DNA of 64,000 nucleotides from Brachypterus glaber (lineage: Eukaryota; Arthropoda; Insecta; Coleoptera; Kateretidae), in the NCBI GenBank assembly GCA_958510825.1, contig OY294045.1, forward strand, positions 95,850,988 through 95,914,987, written 5' to 3'. The notes below the pieces were generated by a model that did no database searches, was not told the origin of the DNA, and was given only the letters and a program-made list of their open reading frames with translations. Below are positions 1-10,100 of the stretch, piece after piece. The number at the start of each line of letters is the position of its first letter. Positions within the stretch are counted from its first letter, which is position 1. A program made the translations under genes and the position numbers.

Positions 1-97
1 GTTTTGTTTCAGACAAATTGATTTTATGACCTGTTTCATGTACATGTTCGGCTACTGCCGATAAGGAAATTTGTTTCTTTCTTATATTGCCAAAAGT

Positions 98-505
98 CCA
101 AACCAAAAATTAGGTCAATGTTTGACTTCAACAAAAGACAAAATACCCCTGAGTTCAGAAGGCGTATATAAAATACCCTGCTCCTGTGGTACGGTTTACA
201 TAGGTGAAACTAAGAGAAAAATTTCTACAAGACTTCAAGAGCATGAGCGCAATATAAGAAAGAAACAAATTTCCTTATCGGCAGTAGCCGAACATGTACA
301 TGAAACAGGTCATAAAATCAATTTGTCTGAAACAAAACAAATATTAACAGAAAACAGAAAAATGCCAAGGAAGATACGGGAATCGATAGAAATCATCAAG
401 CATCCTAACAATATCAATCGGGACACTGGTTACCACTTACCTGCAATATGGAAGTCTTTGATAGGAAAAACCTCGTCACGGGTGAATAACCACAACTCGT
501 CATAA
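98..505 (+). CDS. GIY-YIG endonuclease domain fragment of Penelope-like polyprotein
   Basis: The C-terminal endonuclease end of a Penelope-type reverse transcriptase is encoded. Visible motifs are GVYKIPCSCGTVYIGE (the GVY...VYIG core), a catalytic-type Arg in STRLQEH, and AEHVHETGHKI further on. Penelope endonucleases nick target DNA for target-primed reverse transcription. The fragment has no natural start codon: the open frame begins in antisense sequence upstream of 98. It is about 135 codons against more than 800 in a full element, so it cannot work alone. Confidence 0.85.
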   Translation, partial: PNQKLGQCLTSTKDKIPLSSEGVYKIPCSCGTVYIGETKRKISTRLQEHERNIRKKQISLSAVAEHVHETGHKINLSETKQILTENRKMPRKIRESIEIIKHPNNINRDTGYHLPAIWKSLIGKTSSRVNNHNSS

Positions 506-534
506 ATAGTGACACAAGTTGATTCGAAACTTAG

Positions 535-594
535 TTTCAGATTAATCCCTGAAGATGTCTCTGGTAGTAAGAGACGAAACGTCGGAAAGTGAAA
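535..594 (+). ncRNA. hammerhead-ribozyme-like motif in Penelope 3' end
   Basis: In order: TTTCA (outer stem I), TCC (inner stem I), CTGAAGA (C3-A9 core with A at free position 7), a six-base stem II GTCTCT/AGAGAC in other copies (this copy has a one-base loop difference), GAA, ACGT, C, GGA (stem I) and TGAAA (outer stem I). There is one extra T between the core and stem II. Stem III is only ACGT, which is self-complementary and would need two molecules. Short-stem-III hammerheads acting as dimers are reported for Penelope-like elements. Activity here is inferred. Confidence 0.5.
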
Positions 595-637
595 ATCCAT
601 TAACACGGTCTAAACCCGAAAGTGAAAGTTCTTTATA

Positions 638-996
638 AAATTTTTAAGATTTTTTCTACTTCTTAATAAATACATAAAAAAGTTTCTACCTACGGCTATG
701 AATATTTTGAAAACAATTGTAAAGATATTTATAAAATTTTCTACCTGCTTTCAAAAGGGTACCGACTTAGTAACAAACAATCTTGTTGTGACAAGCAGAA
801 ACCGACCAATCATCAAATACCTATAGTACTGTAACCAATGGCAACAGAATAAGATTATGAGGTAGGGAATTGGAATAAATTTTCGGTAGTTGGATTTAGT
901 GCTTTGTACTAATACCTAATAGTGTTTTAGAATAATAAAACTTTGTTCTTAATTTATTTTTTTAAGTAGAGCTTGTGTGTTTTATTCGATATCAAA
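638..996 (+). promoter_or_regulatory. 5' flank of the RRM gene (promoter/5' UTR candidate)
   Basis: This AT-rich sequence lies between the end of Penelope copy 1 and the RRM gene start codon. No clear TATA box or initiator stands out. Any promoter or 5' UTR of the gene is presumably here, so the Penelope copy lies very close upstream of the transcription start. Confidence 0.3.
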
Positions 997-1369
997 ATGT
1001 CTTTGCCGTTAACAAACGAATTCGAAGAATACAAGATAGAAAATGTAAAGTACCAATTGGTACTTAGTTCACCGAAAAAAATATCCGGTTATCACCCTGA
1101 AGATTTATGCGAAGTTTACGTCAGAAAAATTCCGTCGGATGCCACCATGAAGGAACTTTTTGATTTTTTTAAGTCGTCCGGAGAAATTTTTGATATCCGG
1201 CTGATGATGCAGGGGAACTTATCAAAAACTCGGAACATGGCATATGTGCAATATATGGATTTTCGGCAAGCGAATATAGCGCTGAAAAATTTGTCACATG
1301 TAGAATTTCGTACAAACTGTTGCTTGCAAATTGAAAAATCGTTTAATAATCGCAGGATCTATGTTGGAG
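997..1369 (+). CDS. RRM gene exon 1
   Basis: Encodes residues 1-124 plus the first base of Gly125: the N-terminal extension and all of RRM1. The 3' junction is GAG|GTGAGT, a strong donor, splitting a glycine codon that is completed by GA at the start of exon 2. Confidence 0.87.
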
Positions 1370-4300
1370 GTGAGTAAATTGCTTTCCCATTTTGAAAATT
1401 TTCAAAATTTTGGAGCCTTGTATTCGTGCAAAAAGTTTTAATTTTTTTTTGTGTATTTTTGCGTTTTATGACGTTTTATGTTATGACGATATAAATCAAT
1501 TTCTAGCAAAAAAAAAATATCGGTCGGTCGATCGGTCTGTCCCGGAGATCTTTTGGGCACGATAACTTAAGAACGCTTTAAGCTAGAGACTTGAAATTTG
1601 GCATATAGGTATGTTACCAAAAGTTCTCCCTCGGGATTGTTTTTGGTAAACATTAGGGTCCGGCAAGGGGGGCAAATGGGGAAAAATACATTTTTTTAGA
1701 AAAATTTGAAAATTGCTATAGGCGTTTTTAAGGTTGCTGAAATTGAATCTGATAAAAAACTTCTAAATCCACCCCCTGAGGAGTGGGGGGTAGTTTTCGT
1801 GAAAATTGTTATATTGGGGTTTTTAAGGTTGCTGAAAGTGAATCTGATTATAAAAAAATTCTAACTTTACCCCTAAAGGGGCAGAGGGTAGTTTTCGTGA
1901 AAATTGGTATATTAAGGTTTTTATGGTTGCTGAAAGTGAATCTGATAATAAAAATCCATTTTACGGGCGGAGGTGAAAAATGGGAAAGCTCTTTTACTGG
2001 GCAGTGTATTTTTAATTATGTACCGGCTTTATCTCTGGAAATAAGATTTTGTAGTAACTCCCCTCTCCAAGTGTTCTAATTAATTAAAACACCATTTTTA
2101 CATCTGCACGCGTTTCTATTTAAGAAAACCTACGGAGGTAGATATTTGTATTTTTTATCCAATAGGTATTTGTTTTTTATCAAAGATCTTCTTATCACAT
2201 TTAAAGTTTTTCGCGAGGGTTGAACCACTACAATGTGAAAATTAATTAACACTGTATAAACCCGAAAGTTCTTTATAGAACTTAACTTAAAATTTCAAAA
2301 TACTGTTGCCAACAAAATAATACTTTTTCCTACAGGCTTAGGTTCATTAAAATTAAAAACAGAAAAAAAATTAAAAAAAATATGTTTTTGAAAAAAAATG
2401 TTTTTACCCCATTTTACCCCCTTACCCCAACCCGATTTTTACGAAAAGCAATCCCAACCTAGAACTTTGGATAATCAACCTGTGGTCCAAATTTGAAGTC
2501 TTTAGCCAGAAGCTTTCTTGAGTTATCGTGGTCACAAATTTCTCGGACACACAGACAGATTTTTTTTTACGGAAATCATATTTTTTTGATATAAAACGTC
2601 CAGAAACGTAAAAAAAGCAAAAAAAATTTTTCGGATTTTTTTTGCTAACTCAAGACTTTCCTTAGGGAAAGTAAAAATAAAAAATATGTGGTCAAATAGA
2701 AAATTTTATAAGCTTTAAAAGGATATCACAAGACCCCCTTTTATATTTGAAAAATATTCCCCTATGCCTACTGTCCACATTTTTAAGTTAAAAATATCAA
2801 ATATATATGCCAAAAGATGGTTTAAATTGTCTTATTTGGGTGTTTCAAATTTGAAGTCGATATGTCGACTCATTCAAAAGTTAAGACATAAAAAAAACTT
2901 GTAACGCGTTTTTCTTAAAATGCCATTTTTCATCATTGGCAACTAATTAATAATATATTCTATAACTAGTATGGAATAGAGAATATTCCGCGCGAGCGGT
3001 ATGACGGTCCCGGGAGCTAGGAATAACTATTCCATACGTGTTGTACACTACTTTTTCTTAGACTGCAAATATGAAACACTGTATAGCTTTAAACTGCGGA
3101 CAAGGTTAAAAACAATGTTTTTTTTGTGACTCGACATTGTAAATGCAACAAAACACATATTTTTAAATAAAGCAGTTAATGTTATTTAATAGTTTTATCA
3201 AATCAGTACTTAAAAAAGATTTTTATTTAATTTTAGCACATATTTACAAATTATAATACAAAAATTGAAGGTTATGTCAGATTGTTGTGACAGATATCAG
3301 GTTTAAATATTTAACAATAGATGGAGCAGTTTTAATTTTTTTAACTAAATTGATAAACTGGTCAAATATAAAGTTAAACTAATAAACTAACTAATTTTAA
3401 CGCAAAACTTTAAATTGCATTAAATTATTCAATATTTCATGGTAATATATATATATATATTTTTTCTAATTTTGCTACAGTTTTCTTTACTTTTATAAAC
3501 AAGAGATGGCACTACATGTGCTCATTCTAACACTTGATACGGAATATTTATACCGTATCTAGAGCTAGAATGGATTCAATCTGTTTGAAAAGTGTGTGTA
3601 TTATATTACATTCTAAAGCAGTCGTAGAAAAAGGCAATACCATTCTTAAATATTTTAGGAATACCTCTGACAAAAAATAAGGATCAAATTTGGCAGGAGT
3701 TAAATCGATTAGGATTCACCAATATTGTAGACATCATCATGTACCGTTCTTACTCTGAAAAATATACGAATCGAGGTTACGTTTTCGTGGAGTTCAGAAC
3801 CCATGAAGAAGCCGCTCATTTTAGAGCCAAGGCTGATAAAAGGCTGGTTTTATGGGGGATGAATACCAGGATTGATTGGTCAGTGCCATATTTGGAACCA
3901 TCTTGGGATGAAATGAAACAGGTTAGTTGTCCGTTTTAAACAAAAAACTTTTACCTCAAGAAGTTATTTCAGACCAATGTTTATCTTTTTGTTTGTTTAT
4001 TTATTAACAGAAACGCGATACAGCTTTGTGGTGTAAAATGTAGATGTCGCTAGTCGACTTTCAGGATACCTAGTAGCGATGTTGCGTAGTTTCCACCTTA
4101 TCATGAATTCAAATCATTATACTTAAATTAAAAATGTAAAAAACTTTATTGTGTATACTATTATTATGTTTAATAATATAGGATATTTAAATCTATTAAA
4201 ATTAAACTACTAGTTCATATAAAACTCATACATGTTTCTTAAAATTTACAATAAAATATCCAAAGAATATGTTTCAAATCGGCAACACTGTACCCCTGCC

Positions 4301-7135
4301 AGTCATTTTACGATTTCATCATGTTTCTTCTTGAGGTAAAAGTTCTTTTGTTTTAAATATTAAGTTTACAAGCCGTAAAAAAATACCCAAGAATGGGACA
4401 CTTTTGTTTTTTTTTAACGGCTACCAAAATTTTATTTTTAATCTTTTATACGTAATTTTTTTAGTTATCATATTTGGAAATATAAAAACAGTCCAAGTGT
4501 TAAACCTGAATAATATTTATTTTTACCAAAACTACAAGCATTAAAAAAAAAACAAAAAGTGTCCCATTCATGGGTATCTCCCCCTAATGTTTTGTATTTT
4601 ATAGTATATTCTTTACAGTGGATAGTGTATTGCGTTTTTTCTTGATACGGTTCCCAAAATATGATTTTTTTTTGTTCTACCTACCCTATACCCAGACAGC
4701 ACATCTTAAAGACGTCTTTTTAAGATCTTAATTATGTCTGGACGCCTAAAGACATAAAAAGGATATCTTATGGACTTCTTTTTAGGGATGTTTAAAAGAT
4801 ATCTGATTATGATGTCTATAATATGTCTTTTAAGTATCGGTACAAGACGTCTTAACTTCGATACTCATTGTAAAAATAAATTAACCACAATCAACTACTA
4901 AAAAAAAATACTTTTTTTAAAGATCTTTTTTTGAAAAACAAAAAAATATTTTTTTTTTAATTTTTTTTTAAATTTTCTTTTTACGAAAAACGAAAAGATT
5001 AAAAAAAAATCAAAAATGAAATTTTCAAAAAAAAACTGAAAAAAAAAAATAAAAAAACACTTTTTTTTAAGATCTATTTTTGACAAACAAATTACCTCTC
5101 ATTCTAATTCTTATTACGCTTTTTATATCAATACGACCGTACCTAGCAACGTAAATGGGAGCTTGTATTATATTGTAAAGTCGCCTGTGCAAGGCGTCTT
5201 AAAAAATATGTTTTAAAGACGTTACCTTTTGTAACATACGACGTCGTTACGACTTCTTTAACATGGATATACGGCGAAAACCGACGTTCTTAAGAAGTCT
5301 TGAATGAAGAGTTACGACATCTTTAAGATCTCTTTAAGTGATCTCTGTGCTGTCTAGGTAAAAAACTTCATATTCAAACGGATTAAAAATAAAATATTTT
5401 TAACCAGTTTGAATTAGTTTGAATTATTTCTATTTACAGCAAATTATCAATATTAATCCGTATCAATTCTTTTCAATTAGTTAACCTGTTTTAATTTGCA
5501 TTTGCTATTTAAATTAAATTCGTTTCTATTTGCAAATGCGAAACATATTTTAATTCGTTTCTATTGCATATGCAGAATATAATTTTTAATTAGCGGCTGT
5601 TTACAAATGCGTAACATGTTTTAATTTGTTTCTATTCGCATATGCGGAATATCATTTTCAATTAGCAACTATTTGCAAATGCGTATCCGATTTAATTCAT
5701 TTCTAAGATTAAAAATATAATATTTTTAATCCGTTTTAATTCGAAAATGCTTATTAAAATTTTGAATTGCTTCTCACCGACGTTTGCATAAAAAATTGAT
5801 ATAAGCTTATCCAGATGATGATTTTATTTTTAATCTGTTTGAACGAAATGTTTTATAGGGTAATTACTGTATTAAAAATTAGCGCCTCCTACAATAACAG
5901 TGTTCCCAACTCGTGGGAAATTTCCCATATCGTGGCAATTTTTCCAACAAAATTTAGCAAAAGGGGAAAAGGGAAGAAATTTTAATATTCCATGAAATAT
6001 GGGAATTTTCAAGGACCTTTTCTTTCTAAATTTATGATTAAGCCTATAGAACTAATTTGTTTCTATTTACAAATAAGACGTAAAAACGTAAACGTAAATC
6101 GCAAGAAATGCAGTACCCTGATTGGTTTAATTTCAAGGTTGATTAGAATTGAACCAATCAGCGTACTGAATTTCTTGCCTTTTTTACTTTACATTTTTAC
6201 TTCGTATTTGTAAATAGGCCCTTATGTATAACATCTAGCGTCATTTTGCTGTAATAATCATTACTTCAACAAATTAATGCTAAAAAATATAGTTTCCTAT
6301 TTTAAAAATTATACACTAATTATATTCTCTCAAAGTGCAAAAGGTCGTATGTCACTTTGTTTTATTTTAGTGCTAAATTGTAAAATTTTAATAAAACGCC
6401 ACAATTCAGTAAGGTTTCTAAATAGAGCGGACATTAAACTTTACACAGTGTAAATTTACACTTTATAAAGTGGCAAGTTTAATTTCATTTCATAATTTAG
6501 AACAAAAGAGTAAAATTTTGACATACGACTTTTTGCACTTTGAGTGACGATATGTAACATATATAAGCGCTGGATGATCCTAGTAGTCATCATCAATAGT
6601 TTGTTTGGGTCTTTAAGAGACAGGCGCAGCCTATGGCTCATTTATCTAAAAAAAAATACTTGATCTGAATTGAAGTTTGGGGCAGTGAGTCTATGCTCAC
6701 TGATGCGAGTTGCATCTGTCATAATTTATTGGGGAGTGAGTCTCTGCTCACTAATGCGAGTAGCATCTGTCATAATTTGGCGCTGGGGAGTGGGTGGGAG
6801 GGGGATGGGGAGGGATGGGAGATCCTAGTAGTCAACGCCAATTTATCTCTCTTCTTTCTTCTGATTGAATCAAAAGGAGAGAAAACATGTTAACAGAGTT
6901 AGTTTTTTTTTTATGTTAGAAACCAATGTTTAATTATTGTTAGACATGTTAGAAACCAATGTTTAATTATTAAAAAATTATGATAATTCGATTTAAGTTT
7001 GTGGGAAAAAACGTGGGATTTTTGTCTAATTTCCGTGGGAAAAAAAGGGAATTTTTGTCCATGTCTGTGGGAAATTAACTTCAAAAAGGTTGGGAACACT
7101 GTACAATAAAAACAAATTTCAAGTAGATGAGGATA

Positions 7136-7186
<51 letters not shown>

Positions 7187-10100
7187 GGAATACCTGATAA
7201 TGGTTTTAATCCCGCTATGGATATTTCCTCGTTTTATTGATTTTGGATGTTCTATTGGTGGAGGCCGGGAAAGTAAAATACGATACAAAACGGACACCCT
7301 TTCTAGATAAATTTCATAAATCGCTATATCTCGGAAACTAATAGTACCACAACAAAAATTTTTTTTAGGCAATTTAAAATGTTTTTTTATTGTGAAAATT
7401 TTTATCCTAGCTAATTTTTATCGCCAAAATTATTAATTTTACCGTCACTTGTTTCTTTAAGAAATCTTCTTGTGCTGTGGAAAATATAAATTTTTAATTT
7501 TAGGTTAATGTGATACACCTACTAAATTTGGACGTGACCGAGACCTATGAAGATGTTTACCGAGTGGTTGTTGGTTTCATAGAACCTACCAAAGTTGAAA
7601 AGGTTTTTAAATTTAAAAATTATGCTTTTGTTCACCTGAAATCCAGACAATATGCAGAAGATTTGATGATTAAATTAAAACGTAAGAAACTAACATTTTA
7701 AAATTATATTTTTAGTTAAAAGTTTTTTTTTCACCACCAGCCTAAAAGCACATCTTTATTACTCTTCTTTTTATTGGTAGAAATATTATTTCTCTACCTA
7801 TGACGTAAGAGGTTCTAAAAATAATGAAATTGCACCATGGCTAATAATAAATTTTTATTCAGCTGTTTTGGCATCTGACGTTTCACATAATTATTAAATC
7901 ACATTGCTATTTACAAGTGTCTTTAGGCACCAAATTTATTTATTGCATGATAAATAAGAAAATATTAACTAAATTAGTACCTATAAAACATGTTTTACAA
8001 AAAACACTTCGAAAAGTAAAAAGTCCATCATATTCAACCATAGATTATACAACTCATAGATTACCGTAAAGATCATAGATTACTAGAGGTAAAACCCCCA
8101 TATATTAGATATTCAACTCGTAAAACGACAATGTTTTATAGGTTGCATATGCCTTGCTCCCAGCCTTGCGCAGCACAAATAATCTGGTCTTTTGTTAACC
8201 TTAAAATAAATTTTTTTACTTTTTAAAATGACATATTTATTAACAAAATTTAACAAAAGTAATTAGTAATTTTGTAAACTACTTATAAAAATTATAGTTA
8301 ATTGTACAATTTCGGCTAGACATATTTATATGAGCTGGTGATTTATTATTATTATTTATTAAAGAGGGAAGAACTTGAAGAAAAATTAACTAAAGAAAGT
8401 AGCTTTTTCATTAGTTAAATAAATAAATAAATAGCTAATTAATTGTACTGGTAGTGAAAAAAATACTATATTTTCCACGTGAGTGAAGATTTAACATTTT
8501 AGATCGCGTCTTGCGGGCTTCGCGCTAGCGCGCTCATTCCGCAATTTGACGCAGGTCAAAAATTTTAAACTTCCCTCACTTGGTAAATAATATACTATTC
8601 TTATTTTTTAGATTATTATGAATTTACCGTGGTACAAGTTTCATGGGCTAAACCACCTAACAAATACACAAAAAATGAATACCGTCAATATAAAGTGTAA
8701 GTACCTACATACATTATTTTGTATTTTAGATTTTAAGCTTTCACGGCCATTAAGATATAAAGAACTTTCACTTTCGGGTTTAGACCGTGTTAATAGATTT
8801 TCACTTTCCGACGTTTCGTCTCTTACTACTAGAGACATCTTCAGGGATTAATCTGAAACTAAGTATCGAATCAACTTGTGTCACTATTTATGACGAGTTG
8901 TGGTTATTCACCCGTGACGAGGTTTTTCCTATCAAAGACTTCCATATTGCAGGTAAGTGGTAACCAGTGTCCCGATTGATATTGTTAGGATGCTTGATGA
9001 TTTCTATCGATTCCCGTATCTTCCTTGGCATTTTTCTGTTTTCTGTTAATATTTGTTTTGTTTCAGACAAATTGATTTTATGACCTGTTTCATGTACATG
9101 TTCGGCTACTGCCGATAAGGAAATTTGTTTCTTTCTTATATTGCGCTCATGCTCTTGAAGTCTTGTAGAAATTTTTCTCTTAGTTTCACCTATGTAAACC
9201 GTACCACAGGAGCAGAGTATTTTATATACGCCTTCTGAACTCAGGGGTATTTTGTCTTTTGTTGAAGTCAAACATTGACCTAATTTTTGGTTGGACCGAA
9301 ATATAGGCTTAATATTTGACTTCTTCAAAAGTTTACCTATTTTATCCGTGATACCGCTTACATAGGGAAGTATAACTTGTGTCTGTCTGTCATTGTCACT
9401 ATTGTCCTGTTGTTTGGGTCTGGGATTTCTGTATTTGTATATGGTCTTATTAATGTCTTTTTTGGCATAACCGTTCATGGTCAAGGCAATATAAGAAAGA
9501 AACAAATTTCCTTATCGGCAGTAGCCGAACATGTACATGAAACAGGTCATAAAATCAATTTGTCTGAAACAAAACAAATATTAACAGAAAACAGAAAAAT
9601 GCCAAGGAAGATACGGGAATCGATAGAAATCATCAAGCATCCTAACAATATCAATCGGGACACTGGTTACCACTTACCTGCAATATGGAAGTCTTTGATA
9701 GGAAAAACCTCGTCACGGGTGAATAACCACAACTCGTCATAAATAGTGACACAAGTTGATTCGAAACTTAGTTTCAGATTAATCCCTGAAGATGTCTCTA
9801 GTAGTAAGAGACGAAACGTCGGAAAGTGAAAATCCATTAACACGGTCTAAACCCGAAAGTGAAAGTTCTTTATACATTATTTTGGTTAGTTAATGCATTA
9901 TCCAATCTGGATTTAAAATTAAATTGATTTTCTTTTCTAGAAATCAAATACATTCCAAACAATACAAAAAGAAATCCCAAAAGTACACTAGAAACAGATC
10001 TGCTTTACTGGAATCTCCTTGTGAAAACTCTCAATTGAGTGCTACAACATCGCCTTCTACGGTAACTCACGTGGAAAACTCTCTCGACGAAGTAACATCC

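Larger units (their letters stand above)
1..637 (+). mobile_element. Penelope-like element, copy 1 (5' side cut by window edge)
   Basis: The first ~90 bases are the reverse complement of an internal part of the element (compare 274-345 of the same copy). From about 98 the sequence runs in sense orientation through the GIY-YIG endonuclease end to a stop at 503-505, then ~130 bases of 3' sequence ending in CTTTATA. The same sense and antisense layout occurs at 8722-9872, 38203-39310 and 47725-48728, so this is the right part of a foldback insertion. The left flank and any target duplication lie outside the window. Confidence 0.9.
5898..7101. mobile_element. hAT-type MITE with 8-bp target duplication TACAATAA
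   Basis: CAGTGTTCCCAAC at 5898 and its reverse complement ending at 7101 form the TIR. They are flanked by identical octamers TACAATAA at 5890-5897 and 7102-7109, diagnostic of hAT integration. No transposase is present. The interior holds other repeats: a palindrome at 6065-6215 with TATTTACAAAT ends, and 6590-6835, which matches 56145-56330. It is inserted in intron 2. Confidence 0.85.
8722..9872. mobile_element. Penelope-like element copy 2, foldback, in intron 4
   Basis: A 12-bp duplication TACATTATTTTG (8710-8721 and 9873-9884) flanks the insertion. The left arm (8722 to about 9486) is antisense: 3' end, stop and endonuclease, back to the segment before the GIY-YIG domain. The right arm (about 9487-9872) is sense from within the endonuclease to the 3' end. 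The arms join at AAGGC|AATATAAG with a 2-base microhomology. The left arm carries about 38 bases beyond the point where the right arm stops (CTTTA). Confidence 0.9.

Noticed and set aside
4898..5086. Minus-strand ORF rich in Lys and Phe
   Set aside because: It reads A/T homopolymers in the core of a motif-array element; no coding character.
7137..7187. Regular short repeats that might suggest a CRISPR array
   Set aside because: Simple GACA microsatellite without spacers, in a eukaryotic intron.
6911..7372. 153-codon minus-strand ORF
   Set aside because: It crosses the hAT MITE end and the GACA microsatellite, giving a SVCL repeat; not a gene.
9377..9487. N-terminal part of the plus-strand ORF ending at 9742
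   Set aside because: It is the antisense Penelope arm read backwards; only the part after 9487 is genuine Penelope coding sequence.
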